Positions 8,355 through 17,153 of a stretch of DNA of 64,000 bases are shown here, one piece after another. This DNA comes from Corynebacterium lubricantis DSM 45231 (GTDB lineage Bacteria; Actinomycetota; Actinomycetes; Mycobacteriales; Mycobacteriaceae). The stretch spans positions 1-64,000 of the forward strand of contig NZ_KB902193.1 of the NCBI RefSeq assembly GCF_000379425.1, given 5' to 3'. The notes under the pieces were generated by a model. The model was not told where the DNA came from, made no database searches, and worked only from the letters and a program-made list of their open reading frames with translations. The position numbers and the translations under genes were made by a program. Each line of letters begins with the position of its first letter. Positions within the stretch are counted from its first letter, which is position 1.

Positions 8355-9278
8355 ATGGCCATCGTAATTAGTGCAACTGAACTGCAGAAACGCTTTGGAA
8401 ATCACGTTGCTGTGAACGGGATTGATCTGGCGGTAGAGCAGGGATCCATCTACGGCCTTGTTGGCCCAAATGGTGCAGGAAAGACCACGATTCTGCGGAT
8501 GCTGGTGGATATTCTGCGCCCCTCAGATGGAACGCTGAGCGTGCTTGGTGCCACGCCAAGGGAGTCCGGATCGGAGCTGCGCCGCCGCATCGGATATCTG
8601 CCGGGCGAATTGAAACTCAACGAGCGAGTTACCGGCAAGAAGCTGCTGCGCCAGCTGGAAAGGATCAGCGGGTCGGTGGACCAGGAATTCGTCGAAAAGC
8701 TTGCTAAGCGCTTCGACGTCGACCTTGCTCGACCCGTTCGGACCTTATCAAAGGGAAATAAGCAGAAGATCGGGCTGATTCAGGCATTTATGCATCGCCC
8801 GGAGCTATTAATTCTCGACGAGCCCACCAGCGGTCTTGACCCCCTGATGCAACGGGAGTTTCTTGCGCTGGTGCGCGAGGCGCAAGATAATGGGCAGACG
8901 GTGCTGTTGAGTTCGCATATTCTGAGCGAGATTCAGCACGCGGCAGACGAGGTTGCGGTGTTATCCCACGGCAAGATCGTCGCGCACAATGATGTGAATT
9001 CGTTGCGTTTGGCCGGTGTGTCGCATGTGCGCGCGATCCTGGGTGGGGCAAGTCTCGACGAGGCACGAGACCGCTTGGAGGCGCTGCCGGAACTATCGAA
9101 GGTGTACGTGGCTCGAACCACCGGCGACCTGGTTAGCGTGAGTGCGGCGCTAAAGGGGGAGGTCGATCCCGTGATTAAGGCGCTGGCCGGATTTCATGTG
9201 GTGAACTTGTCCATTGAGGAACCGGATCTTGAAGAGTCGATACTTAACCTGTATGAACGCGGGGAGGTCGAGCGATGA
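8355..9278 (+). CDS. ABC exporter, ATP-binding subunit
   Basis: A 307-residue ABC ATPase with Walker A GPNGAGKTT (about residue 36), signature LSKGNKQKIGL, Walker B LLILDEPTSGLDP and switch His (LLSSHILSEIQH). A C-terminal extension of about 90 residues after the ATPase core is typical of drug/antibiotic-type exporters of the DrrA/CcmA kind. The stop overlaps the permease start by 4 bp (ATGA), so the two subunits are translationally coupled. The exported compound is unknown; relatives are often annotated as polyketide antibiotic exporters. Confidence 0.92.
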   Translation: MAIVISATELQKRFGNHVAVNGIDLAVEQGSIYGLVGPNGAGKTTILRMLVDILRPSDGTLSVLGATPRESGSELRRRIGYLPGELKLNERVTGKKLLRQLERISGSVDQEFVEKLAKRFDVDLARPVRTLSKGNKQKIGLIQAFMHRPELLILDEPTSGLDPLMQREFLALVREAQDNGQTVLLSSHILSEIQHAADEVAVLSHGKIVAHNDVNSLRLAGVSHVRAILGGASLDEARDRLEALPELSKVYVARTTGDLVSVSAALKGEVDPVIKALAGFHVVNLSIEEPDLEESILNLYERGEVER

Positions 9279-10069
9279 AAACGCTTCCGATTTTCACCGG
9301 TGACCTTGAGGCTGGCTGGCGCAGTTTGGTGGCGTGGAGTGTGGCTATTATTGCCGTGCTGTGTTTGTATCTGCCGATTTATCCTTCGATGAATACGCCT
9401 CAGCTCACCCAGATGATCCAGGCTTTGCCTGCGGAGCTGACGCAGGCGCTGGGCTACGATCAGATCACATCCGGGCAAGGCTATACGCAGGCGACATTCT
9501 TCGGATTGATGGGCTTTGTGCTCATTGCAATCGCGGCGATTTCCTGGGGTGCCGCCGCTATCGCGGGGGAGGAAGAATCGGGTCAACTTGAGCTCACCCT
9601 GGCTCACTCGGTGGGTCGAGTGCAGTATGCGCTGGAGACGGCGGGAGCACTCGTCGTGAAGCTAGTCCTTCTTGGCGCGGTGGCAACTGTGGTTATTACG
9701 GTGCTGAATTCACCTTCTGAACTGGGGATTGGCTCTACTGAGTTGTTCGCGGAGATCTTCGCTTGGGTGGGTCTGGGACTCCTGTGTGGTTGTGCGGCTC
9801 TGGCTGCTGGCGCGCTGACCGGCAGGCGAGCCTGGGCGATAGTTGCCGGTGCAGCAGTCGCCGTGTTGGGCTATGCCTTCAACGCACTGGGCAATATGAG
9901 CTCGAATGTCGAATGGCTGAAATACCTCTCGCCCTATGACTGGGCGTATAGAAACACTCCGCTACTCGACGGATTCGACTGGGGCGGTCTGGCCTTGCTG
10001 TGGGGTTTGTCGCTGGTGCTTATCGTGGTGTCGGCGGTGGCGCTGGCGCGGCGAGATATTAAAGGCTAA
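9275..10069 (+). CDS. ABC exporter, permease subunit (ABC-2 type)
   Basis: A 264-residue integral membrane protein with about six hydrophobic segments; the first is AWSVAIIAVLCLYLPIYPSM and the last is near the C-terminus. The large loop after helix 1 and the GEEESGQLELTLAHSVGR motif between helices 2 and 3 are characteristic of ABC-2 permeases that pair with DrrA-type ATPases. A ribosome binding site (GGGGAGG) lies inside the end of the ATPase gene. It overlaps the convergent LURP-one gene by 4 bp. Confidence 0.9.
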   Translation: MKTLPIFTGDLEAGWRSLVAWSVAIIAVLCLYLPIYPSMNTPQLTQMIQALPAELTQALGYDQITSGQGYTQATFFGLMGFVLIAIAAISWGAAAIAGEEESGQLELTLAHSVGRVQYALETAGALVVKLVLLGAVATVVITVLNSPSELGIGSTELFAEIFAWVGLGLLCGCAALAAGALTGRRAWAIVAGAAVAVLGYAFNALGNMSSNVEWLKYLSPYDWAYRNTPLLDGFDWGGLALLWGLSLVLIVVSAVALARRDIKG

Positions 10070-10638
10070 TCGTCCTGCTTCTTTGCGCGCAGCATATCCA
10101 GGCTCATCGTGGCACCAAGGAGAGCTGCGTGCTGGCGCGAGTCAAGACCGGGTCGGATGGTGAGCAAGTACGTGTTTTTGCCGAGCATGTAATTGCTCAG
10201 GCCGGTCCAACCGGTGGTGACCCTGGCGAGGGGTTGGCCTTCAGAGGCGATGGCAAAGTCGAGGTCCCAGAAATTGCCGGTGATCTCGACATCGGGGAAT
10301 CCTGCCATGGTCAGCGACAAGCGTGTTTTCAGGAAAGACCATTTCTGGGAAATGATTGCCAGTGGTTCTTCTTCTTGCGGTAAATAGACCTCATAGGTGT
10401 CGAAGACGAAATTTGGCAGGTCCTGGATGATCAGGACGGGCGCGGTGGATGTGCCATCGGCATCGGTCGCCGCCACGGTCAGCCCGCGCGAACCCATGAA
10501 AAAATCCTTCAGATCTGTGGATTGCACGACGGTGCCGACTGGTGAGCCGTGCTCGTCGGAGATGGAAAACTCGTCGGCTATGAAAGACTTGGTCTGGGAG
10601 ATCACTAGAGTGTCCAACGTGAGTAGGTCAGGGATCAT
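10066..10638 (-). CDS. LURP-one-related / scramblase-like protein
   Basis: A 190-residue protein of the LURP-one-related (Tubby/scramblase-like beta-barrel) fold. The visible features are repeated beta hairpins: FSISDEHGSPVGTV, FDTYEVYLPQEEEPLAII, DVEITGNFWDLDFAI, and a C-terminal hydrophobic helix with conserved Asp/Arg (RQHAALLGATMSLDMLR), which in this fold fills the barrel. A paralogue is encoded at 15028. Its start overlaps the stop of the upstream SPFH gene by 4 bp, so the two are coupled and probably act together at the membrane. The function in bacteria is not established. Confidence 0.82.
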   Translation of the reverse strand: MIPDLLTLDTLVISQTKSFIADEFSISDEHGSPVGTVVQSTDLKDFFMGSRGLTVAATDADGTSTAPVLIIQDLPNFVFDTYEVYLPQEEEPLAIISQKWSFLKTRLSLTMAGFPDVEITGNFWDLDFAIASEGQPLARVTTGWTGLSNYMLGKNTYLLTIRPGLDSRQHAALLGATMSLDMLRAKKQDD

Positions 10639-11360
10639 AGCTGATCTCCGCGAATCTCGATGGTCGAACCCGGTGGCAGTGCTTCCAGCATTCGGATCTT
10701 AGCCAGGACCGGATTCTGCTCGAGAACTTTTGCGCTGGCAAGCCGGGCGCGCGTGGTTTTCACTTCATTGCGCGCGCGTTCCAAGTCCGTTTCGGAATTC
10801 ACTTTGGCGACTACAGCGTCCTGGAGTGCCGCAGAATAGCTTGCGGGCAGGCTGATGTCCTTCAAAAAAGCAGCGTTCACCTGCGCACCGACTAGTGTTG
10901 CTGCCGATTGCGCAGCGGTGAGCACAGAATCGAGCTCAAGACGCGTGCCGACGAAAGAATCCAGCGTTTGCTCCATGACGAGTTCTCGTAGGGCGATCTG
11001 CGCCGCAAGGTAGATCTCTTCGTCTGGGCCCTGCGCTTCGGTGATGAACTGAACTGGATCAACTGTCCGCGCCGCAAACGCCAAGGTAAGAGTCACAGTC
11101 ATGCCGTCAGCTGTCGGGATCGTTTGCGGGTGCATTTGAATCAGACGACGCCGAAGATCAACCTCTAAGAAGCGATCGCCGGGACGTGCGATCTCGCGCT
11201 TACTCAATCGCGTGATTGTTCCTTTGCGTTGACGCAATACAGCATGACCAGCCTGTTCGACTGGTGAGCGCAGCGAAGCAGGTTGCCAGGCACCACCATC
11301 CGTCAAAGGGGCATACATTGCCCACCCGGGAGTATTTGCACGAGAACGAAACAAAGCCAT
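10635..11360 (-). CDS. SPFH/Band 7 domain protein
   Basis: A 241-residue protein from the ATG at 11360 (MALFRSRANTP), preceded by AGGTGATC; an ORF upstream of this start lacks signals. The core REIARPGDRFLEVDLRRRLIQMHPQTIPTADGMTVTLTLAFAARTVDPVQF matches the stomatin/prohibitin (SPFH) beta-rich domain, and the C-terminal half is a long charged helix (NSETDLERARNEVKTTRARLASAKVLEQNP). No clear N-terminal membrane helix is present, unlike classical stomatins. SPFH proteins scaffold membrane microdomains. It is cotranscribed with the LURP-one gene downstream and with a frameshifted small gene upstream. Confidence 0.78.
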   Translation of the reverse strand: MALFRSRANTPGWAMYAPLTDGGAWQPASLRSPVEQAGHAVLRQRKGTITRLSKREIARPGDRFLEVDLRRRLIQMHPQTIPTADGMTVTLTLAFAARTVDPVQFITEAQGPDEEIYLAAQIALRELVMEQTLDSFVGTRLELDSVLTAAQSAATLVGAQVNAAFLKDISLPASYSAALQDAVVAKVNSETDLERARNEVKTTRARLASAKVLEQNPVLAKIRMLEALPPGSTIEIRGDQL

Positions 11361-11436
11361 CTGATCACCTATGGAAGTATTGGAAGGTTGCCGCCGACCG
11401 GACTGGTGTTGGCGGGGCACCGGTGCGTCCCCCGGA

Positions 11437-11762
11437 TCAACGGATACGGGTTCGGGCCGGGCCACTGGCGTCCACCGGAATATTCCGGGCAGCGACAACC
11501 CTATTCAGTGGAGAGGGGACTTGAACCCCGTTGGCTCCGTGGAGCCGTGCCACAGCGATCCGCATCTGTTCAATCGGGAACACCCACGGAAGGCCGGAAG
11601 CGCCCAGCAACCAGGATGCGGTGCTGCCACGAGGATAGCGGAAAGTGAGTTTTGCTATCGCCGAAATCTGCCTTCGTTGCTGACAAGCCAGACGATGAGT
11701 CGTCCGGAATCATCGGGAGTGTCGAATTGGTGGCCGGGAAAATAGGCAGTTGATTCCGCCAT
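11437..11762 (-). pseudogene. Small gene with a one-base frameshift, upstream of the SPFH gene
   Basis: From an ATG at 11762 the frame reads MAESTAYFPGHQFDTPDDSG and then LIVWLVSNEGRFRR before a TAG at 11655. Adding one base near 11660 joins it to a frame open to the TGA at 11437, which reads IAKLTFRYPRGSTASWLLG and ends near PVDASGPARTRIR. The joined product is 108 residues with normal codon usage, so a single-base deletion (or a sequencing error) is likely. It lies 76 bp upstream of the SPFH gene on the same strand. I do not recognise a family. Confidence 0.5.
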
Positions 11763-11875
11763 TGTCTGCTCACTCCACTAGCATCCTGCGCTTAGGAGAA
11801 AAGAATGAGGAACTGGCTTAGGGCCTTGTCAGGGTAGTGACTTACCAGCCTCCGCGCTCTATTGTTGTGAGCACC

Positions 11876-12892
11876 ATGAACGAGCAAGCACCCCAGCAAC
11901 AACCCAAGTTCCTGCGGTTCAGCACGCGCGGGATTGTTCCGGATAACCGCGTGCAAATGTGGGAGGGGCACAACGCGAAAGCGCTGATCCCGCTGGATAT
12001 TCGCACTATCGACGATCGCCCCATGCAGGCATCCGAGACGAATCTTTACCTGCCCTCGGTGCGGATGGCCAGCGTGTTCGGCACCTCACAGATTGTCGAG
12101 CGCTCCGAGAGCTTCATCGCCGATAATCCTACCGGTGTGGTCGCGATTTTCTTCGCCACCGAGGGCGACGCGTTTTTCTTCCATCGCGCCGGGAATATCT
12201 CACTTCGGCCCGGTCAGGCAATCGTTTATGATGCAGATCGCCCCTTTGTCAGGGGTTTCAACCACAGGTTCAGGGAGCTGGTGCTTACCATTCCAAAGCA
12301 GCGCTACCGCGAGATCCTAGGTCCGAAGGGTCCAGAACTCCCGGCGGTGTTCGAGTTCGGTGCGACAGGAAATCCCGGAGAGCAGGCGCTTGCCCGCCTG
12401 GTCAAGGAGTCACTGGCCCGCATCGAAGGCGGCCAGCTGCAGCACATCGACTATTCGGATTACTCAGAGCCGAAGCCTTGGAGCGGCATTGAGGACGAGG
12501 CAATCGGGCTGATCCGCAATGTGCTTGGCGAAGATGCGAGCAGCGAGGAAGGACTGATCTCCGCCGCGAAAAACCATATCGAGCTCAATATTGGCGACCG
12601 AGAACTGAGTCCAGGCCAGGTCGCCGCCGCCGTGGGTATCAGTGAGCGTCAGCTCAGCCGGATCTTCGCTGACGCGGGCACGACCGTGGGTCGCTATGTG
12701 CTCAACCAGCGACTCGGTTTTGCCAAGAGTGCTCTTTCTGCGCCGGAGCAAGATCTGATTTCGGTCGGCGAGATCGGACAGCGCTTCGGATTTGCCTCGC
12801 AAAGCCACTTTGGACGCACCTTCCGTGAACGCTTCGAGATGACACCATTGCAGTGGCGCAAGGAAGCTCAGCGCCAGCGCCTGCAAGACTAA
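11876..12892 (+). CDS. AraC family transcriptional activator
   Basis: A 338-residue regulator. Residues about 50-200 form an AraC-binding-like (cupin) sensor with FIADNPTGVVAIFFATEG and SLRPGQAIVYDADRPF; the last 100 residues hold the double helix-turn-helix (LSPGQVAAAVGISERQLSRIFADAG, then GEIGQRFGFASQSHFGRTFRERFEMTPLQWR). The ATG at 11876 is preferred although a GTG at 11837 is in frame; neither has a strong ribosome binding site. It lies 150 bp upstream of a flavin hydroxylase on the same strand, which it probably activates in response to the aromatic substrate. Confidence 0.88.
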   Translation: MNEQAPQQQPKFLRFSTRGIVPDNRVQMWEGHNAKALIPLDIRTIDDRPMQASETNLYLPSVRMASVFGTSQIVERSESFIADNPTGVVAIFFATEGDAFFFHRAGNISLRPGQAIVYDADRPFVRGFNHRFRELVLTIPKQRYREILGPKGPELPAVFEFGATGNPGEQALARLVKESLARIEGGQLQHIDYSDYSEPKPWSGIEDEAIGLIRNVLGEDASSEEGLISAAKNHIELNIGDRELSPGQVAAAVGISERQLSRIFADAGTTVGRYVLNQRLGFAKSALSAPEQDLISVGEIGQRFGFASQSHFGRTFRERFEMTPLQWRKEAQRQRLQD

Positions 12893-12926
12893 ATCGGGTG
12901 TTTTGGCCCCGTACAGACATGAATTT

Positions 12927-12974
12927 GTCCGAGGCGGACGATTCCTGCAGTCACACTATCGCTTTGATTGTGAC
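12927..12974. promoter_or_regulatory. Two dyads before the flavin hydroxylase gene
   Basis: GTCCG-AGG-CGGAC (12927-12939) is a perfect 13-bp palindrome, and GTCACA-N13-TGTGAC (12950-12974) is a second inverted repeat. Both lie 70-115 bp upstream of the hydroxylase ATG. They are candidate sites for regulators of the hydroxylase. Assignment to the AraC protein is a guess. Confidence 0.35.
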
Positions 12975-13041
12975 CTGAACTACATTTCTGGGTACCCCAA
13001 GGAGAACACCAACGAAGCAAGACCCTTTGAAAGGACTCGAC

Positions 13042-14949
13042 ATGCAGTTTCACTACGACGGATACGCAACCGGCGACCCAATGGAAATGCGCGCGGAGGG
13101 CAGCGGCATTAACCGCCCCGACGATCTTCCTGAGGTCATGGACGTGCTGGTTGTCGGTGCCGGCCCAGCGGGCACCATCGCGGCAGCTCAGCTCTCCCGT
13201 TTCCCGAATGTGACCACCCGCCTTGTGGAGCGCAGCGATCGTCGTCTAGAGCTTGCGAACGCCGACGGCGTGCACTCCCGCACCATCGAAACCTTCCAGG
13301 CGTTCGGCTTCGCCCACGAGATCCTCGCAGAGGCCCACGAAATCACCGACATGGCTTTTTGGAAGCCCAACCCGGAGAACCCGAAGCACATTATCCGCGA
13401 CAACAGCACCCGCGAGTTGCCGCAGCACATCAGTGAGTTCCCAATGGCGCTTCTGACCCAGACCCGCATTATCGACCACTTCAACCGCTTCATGAAAAAC
13501 GCGCCGACACGCATGGAACCGGATTATGGTTACGAGTTCGTCGACTTCGAGGTGGCAGAGGATGCGGACAACGCCGAGTATCCAGTGACCGTCACTTTGC
13601 GACGATCCGCTGGCCCCAAGGAAGGCGAAGAGGTCACCGTTCGCACCAAGTACTTGGTCGGCGCCGATGGTGCACGTAGCCAAGTGCGTAAGTCGCTGGG
13701 CTACCGCCTCCAGGGCAAGCAGGCCAACCACGCTTGGGGCGTGATGGACATTCACGCCAACACCGACTTCCCCGATGTGCGCAAGAAGTGCACCATCAAG
13801 TCGGACTCCGGCCGTACCATCTTGCTCATCCCACGCGAAGGTGGTTACCTCTTCCGTCTCTACGTTGACCTGGGTGAAGTACCCGACGACGGCAGCAAGG
13901 CAGTGCGCAACACCCCACTGCAGGAGGTGATTGATACCGCGAACAACATCCTCGCGCCGTACACCGTGGACGTGAAGAACGTGGTGTGGAACTCCATCTA
14001 CGAGGTGGGCCACCGCGTCGCCGATCACTTCGACGACCGCGTCTCTGACAAGACCAACGGCGAGCACCCACGCATCTTCATCGCCGGCGACGCCTGCCAC
14101 ACCCACAGCGCTAAGGCCGGCCAGGGCATGAACGTGTCCATGCAGGACGGCTTCAACCTGGGCTGGAAGCTAGGGCATGTGGCCAGCGGAAACAGCCCTC
14201 GCGAGCTGCTGCAGACCTACGCCGAGGAGCGCGAGGACATTGCCTACAAGCTCATCGAATACGACAAGAACTGGTCCTCGCTGATGGCAAAGCCGTCCAG
14301 CGAGATGGGCAGCGCGCAGGACCTAGAGGATTTCTACCGCGCGAACTCCGAGTTCAACGCCGGCTACATGACGCACTACGAGCCTTCCTCGATTACCGCG
14401 GATGGCACGCATCAGGCCCTCGCAGAGGGCTACCCAATTGGACGTCGCTTCAAGTCGGCCATGGTAGGTCGAGTATGTGATCTCGTCGAAACGCATCTTG
14501 GACATCAGGCCACCGCCGACGGCCGCGTGCGCGCCTACGTCTTCGCCGGCGCCGACGCGCTCGAAGACGGCACCTCGGATCTGGATCGCTGGGCATCGTG
14601 GGCGGAGGAGGCCCTGGATCCGACGCTGGTGGACGCGAAGGTGATCTACCAGGCGCCGTACACTGACTTTGACATCTCGCAGGTGCCAAGCGCGTTCAAG
14701 CCGGCCGTGGGCATTTTCGAACTCACCAACGTGGAGAATTCCTTCGGTGTGACCGCGGATTCCGATATCTTCGACAGTCGTGGGATCTCCCGCGACGGCG
14801 TGGTCATCGTGGTGCGCCCCGATCAGTATGTGTCCGGCATCTTCCCGCTGACCGATACCGCGGGCCTGGAGCAGTTCCTCCTCAGCTACTTCCCGCAGAT
14901 GCAAGGTGTGGGCCAGGAGGCTCTCCCTGAGGTCATCGAGGCGAAATAG
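13042..14949 (+). CDS. FAD-dependent phenol 2-monooxygenase / 3-hydroxybenzoate hydroxylase-type enzyme
   Basis: A 635-residue class A flavoprotein monooxygenase. It has an FAD-binding GxGxxG (VLVVGAGPAGTIAAAQLSR), the DG motif (YLVGADGARSQVR), the GD motif (IFIAGDACHTHSAKAGQGMN) and a C-terminal thioredoxin-like domain from about residue 465 (GRRFKSAMV, then VVIVVRPDQYVSGIFPL). Length and layout match PheA-type phenol hydroxylase and MobA-type 3-hydroxybenzoate 4-monooxygenase, which use NADPH and O2 to ortho-hydroxylate phenols. The ATG at 13042 has GAAAGGA at good spacing. An AraC regulator precedes it; no ring-cleavage gene adjoins, so the product may feed a catechol or protocatechuate route elsewhere. 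The substrate is not settled by sequence alone. Confidence 0.87.
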   Translation: MQFHYDGYATGDPMEMRAEGSGINRPDDLPEVMDVLVVGAGPAGTIAAAQLSRFPNVTTRLVERSDRRLELANADGVHSRTIETFQAFGFAHEILAEAHEITDMAFWKPNPENPKHIIRDNSTRELPQHISEFPMALLTQTRIIDHFNRFMKNAPTRMEPDYGYEFVDFEVAEDADNAEYPVTVTLRRSAGPKEGEEVTVRTKYLVGADGARSQVRKSLGYRLQGKQANHAWGVMDIHANTDFPDVRKKCTIKSDSGRTILLIPREGGYLFRLYVDLGEVPDDGSKAVRNTPLQEVIDTANNILAPYTVDVKNVVWNSIYEVGHRVADHFDDRVSDKTNGEHPRIFIAGDACHTHSAKAGQGMNVSMQDGFNLGWKLGHVASGNSPRELLQTYAEEREDIAYKLIEYDKNWSSLMAKPSSEMGSAQDLEDFYRANSEFNAGYMTHYEPSSITADGTHQALAEGYPIGRRFKSAMVGRVCDLVETHLGHQATADGRVRAYVFAGADALEDGTSDLDRWASWAEEALDPTLVDAKVIYQAPYTDFDISQVPSAFKPAVGIFELTNVENSFGVTADSDIFDSRGISRDGVVIVVRPDQYVSGIFPLTDTAGLEQFLLSYFPQMQGVGQEALPEVIEAK

Positions 14950-14964
14950 TCAACACCTTTAACT

Positions 14965-15006
14965 AAGTGTGGCCAGCCCAATAGTGGCTGGTCACACTTA
15001 TTTTTT
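14965..15006 (+). terminator. Rho-independent terminator after the flavin hydroxylase gene
   Basis: AAGTGTGGCCAGCC and GGCTGGTCACACTT form a 14-bp stem (one G-U) with a 7-nt loop, followed by A and six T. Confidence 0.9.
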
Positions 15007-15027
15007 CGGCACGGCGAGAGTAAAATT

Positions 15028-15615
15028 ATGGGTATGGCGACCGAGTTGCTTGCCCTCAACGAATTGAAAATCAATAAGACTAAGGCTTCACTCACGAACG
15101 AATATTCCATCGTTGATGCCCACGGCACGCCCGTTGGCAGGGTGGAAGAGTTGTCCACGCTCAAAGAAGCTTTACGACGAGCGCGTACGTTCATGGTGCT
15201 TGGCCTCGATGATGCGGGAAACGCCGCCGAGCCCATCTTCGGTTTAAAGGCTTTTCCTCGATTTATCACTGAGACCTACGAGGTGCACTTGCCGGGCCAG
15301 GACAAGGCCCTCGCCACCATCGAACAGACCCGCGCGATGGTCAAAACCACGCTGAAAGTCACCATGGATGGATACCCCGAAATTGTGGTCAGCGGAAAAT
15401 TCTGGGAGCGAGAATTCGTCGCCAAGGCGGGTACGCAGATACTCGCGACCGCGGACATGAGTTGGGAGGGGTTTAAGCGCTACCTCGGTGGGGAGATTGA
15501 TTATCGTCTGGTGGTTTCCCGTGGCCTTGATCAGAATCAGCATCTGGTCATTCTGTTGGCAGTTGTGTGCCTGGATGTTTTACATTCAAAATGGGTGGAA
15601 TCCACGAACAGCTAA
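15028..15615 (+). CDS. LURP-one-related / scramblase-like protein, second copy
   Basis: A 195-residue paralogue of the protein encoded at 10066. Equivalent segments are NEYSIVDAHGTPVGRVEE, ITETYEVHLPGQDKALATIE, PEIVVSGKFWEREFVA and a C-terminal hydrophobic helix (QHLVILLAVVCLDVLHSK). An ATG two codons downstream (15034) is an alternative start. A GPP34 gene follows after 51 bp, perhaps in the same transcript. As with the first copy, a membrane or lipid-binding role is suggested by the fold only. Confidence 0.8.
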   Translation: MGMATELLALNELKINKTKASLTNEYSIVDAHGTPVGRVEELSTLKEALRRARTFMVLGLDDAGNAAEPIFGLKAFPRFITETYEVHLPGQDKALATIEQTRAMVKTTLKVTMDGYPEIVVSGKFWEREFVAKAGTQILATADMSWEGFKRYLGGEIDYRLVVSRGLDQNQHLVILLAVVCLDVLHSKWVESTNS

Positions 15616-15666
15616 TGTGGAAGGCGAAGAAAACTCAGCGACATCTTTGCCAATGAGGAGGCAACC

Positions 15667-16302
15667 ATGCTTGTCTGTGAAGAACTTTTCCTGCTGCTCG
15701 TCAACGATGAAGGTCGCTCCGAATCTGGAGTCGGCTTCCAAAGCGAATCCCTGTCGGCGGCGGTCCTTTTCGATCTCGTATCTGCCTCGCTTATTTCTGT
15801 CGGTCTGGGTAAGCGCGATCGGATCCAGATTCTTCAATCCCAGGCTGACCACCCTGTGTTGCAGTGGGCCTTGGATACCCTCGGGGGCAGGAGGAAGCCC
15901 TCGACCGTGAATGCCGTTGTTGATTCCGAGTGGTTCAAACCCAAGGAGGAAATTGGTAAAAACTTTGCTCGGTCGGGGTTCGTTGACTACACCGAGAAAA
16001 AGTGGGCCGGCATGGTCCCAGCCATCTTCCGAGTCCTTGATCCTGAGCCCGAAAAGGCGCTGCGCTGGCGGCTGGCCGACGTACTCAATAGTCACGCTGT
16101 ACCGACCTTCCGAGATGTGGTTGTGCTCAATATCCTCGAGGCGGCGGACTGCGCCCACCGTGTGCTCAGGGACGACGTGCCGAACTTGAAGCGCCGCGAA
16201 CTGCTCAAACGTATCAAAGAGCTAGGCGAACAATATCCCGAAGACGTTTACAGCCCAGCGGTGCGTAGGGCTGTGTGGGAGTTCTACTCGGTTGTGACTT
16301 AA
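15667..16302 (+). CDS. GPP34 family phosphoprotein (GOLPH3-like)
   Basis: A 211-residue protein with the GPP34 pattern: LVCEELFLLLVNDEGR at the start, the helix SLSAAVLFDLVSASLISVG, then RDRIQIL and a helical C-terminal half. Eukaryotic GOLPH3 binds phosphatidylinositol-4-phosphate on Golgi membranes; actinobacterial homologues are common but uncharacterised. GAGGAG lies just before the ATG. It follows a LURP-one gene on the same strand, so two lipid-binding-type folds are side by side. Confidence 0.85.
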   Translation: MLVCEELFLLLVNDEGRSESGVGFQSESLSAAVLFDLVSASLISVGLGKRDRIQILQSQADHPVLQWALDTLGGRRKPSTVNAVVDSEWFKPKEEIGKNFARSGFVDYTEKKWAGMVPAIFRVLDPEPEKALRWRLADVLNSHAVPTFRDVVVLNILEAADCAHRVLRDDVPNLKRRELLKRIKELGEQYPEDVYSPAVRRAVWEFYSVVT

Positions 16303-16400
16303 AGGGGTTAGGGGGCTTGTTCGGCGCGATTGATTCCAGCGTAGGCTGATGTCAAGTCATAGTTTTGCTCCCAAACAAAGTAGTGAAGGTATTACTAATA

Positions 16401-17153
16401 ATGCAAGATCATTTAGTTCGTCTCCCACGCTGTCTTGAGGGAACGAAAGAACAACTTCTCGATGAAAACTCACAGGCTTTGCAGTACTTGCGGACCTATT
16501 ATCAAACGAGGCTAGATCCAGAAAATTACTCCGGGAAAGGTTGGTACGCTGGAGCTTTCTTTGATCAGTGGAACTTTGATTCCGTCGAAGTGGAGAATCC
16601 GACCCGTTTTACAGCGCAGGACATTGCTGCAGTCCAGTGCTTGAGCATTTCTTTCAAGGCGCGAACCGTTGCTGAAATCTTGTATCTCCGAAACGATGAC
16701 CTGAACAGCTGGCTCGAAAAAGCAGTAGATGCCTGCGCTCAGTACTCGAAGTTGAGCGATATTCCACCAAGCGTGACCGACTATCGGGGGAAGACCAAAG
16801 ACGTCTCAGACGACGAATGGGCACCATTTGTACTTGATAAAAAGCTACGTGAAATTGATGATGTTGACGTAGTTACTGCTTCCAAGCTCATCGCCCGCAA
16901 ACTTCCGCACATCTACACAATTTGGGATAAGAAAGTCACCAAGCTTGCAGGCGTAGAGGATCGCTACATGAGGCCCCTTCAGATCACTCTGCAGAATGAT
17001 CCTTCAATTGAAGAAAAATTGGAGGCTTTGCGGTTAGCAGCGGGTCTGCCGATCAGCGTGTCGTTGATTCGGATTTACGACGTACTTGCATGGATGGAGC
17101 AGACGCATGATCCGATTTCTAGTCAGAACCCAATAGTTGGTAATCCAGGTTAA
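16401..17153 (+). CDS. DUF6308-like protein
   Basis: A 250-residue soluble protein from the ATG at 16401 (MQDHLVRLPRC) with GAAGG about 11 nt upstream; TTG and GTG codons at 16365 and 16383 are alternatives. The segment WYAGAFFDQWNFDS, then NPTRFTAQDIAAVQCLSI, resembles the DUF6308 family of Actinobacteria, where a 'tGr..f' segment precedes a 'ftaeDl.A..lL' segment. The C-terminal third (LPHIYTIWDKKVTKL, then ISVSLIRIYDVLAWME) is helical. Base composition is lower in GC than in the neighbours. Function is unknown; the family call is tentative. Confidence 0.65.
   Translation: MQDHLVRLPRCLEGTKEQLLDENSQALQYLRTYYQTRLDPENYSGKGWYAGAFFDQWNFDSVEVENPTRFTAQDIAAVQCLSISFKARTVAEILYLRNDDLNSWLEKAVDACAQYSKLSDIPPSVTDYRGKTKDVSDDEWAPFVLDKKLREIDDVDVVTASKLIARKLPHIYTIWDKKVTKLAGVEDRYMRPLQITLQNDPSIEEKLEALRLAAGLPISVSLIRIYDVLAWMEQTHDPISSQNPIVGNPG

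Noticed and set aside
11508-11560. tRNA 3' half on the reverse strand (GGGGTTCAAGTCCCC looks like a T-arm)
   Set aside because: There is no matching acceptor 5' strand, D-arm or anticodon stem upstream, and the stretch reads well as coding sequence of the frameshifted small gene.
13246-14106. 286-codon reverse frame inside the flavin hydroxylase gene
   Set aside because: Val/Gly/His-rich shadow of the high-GC hydroxylase coding strand.
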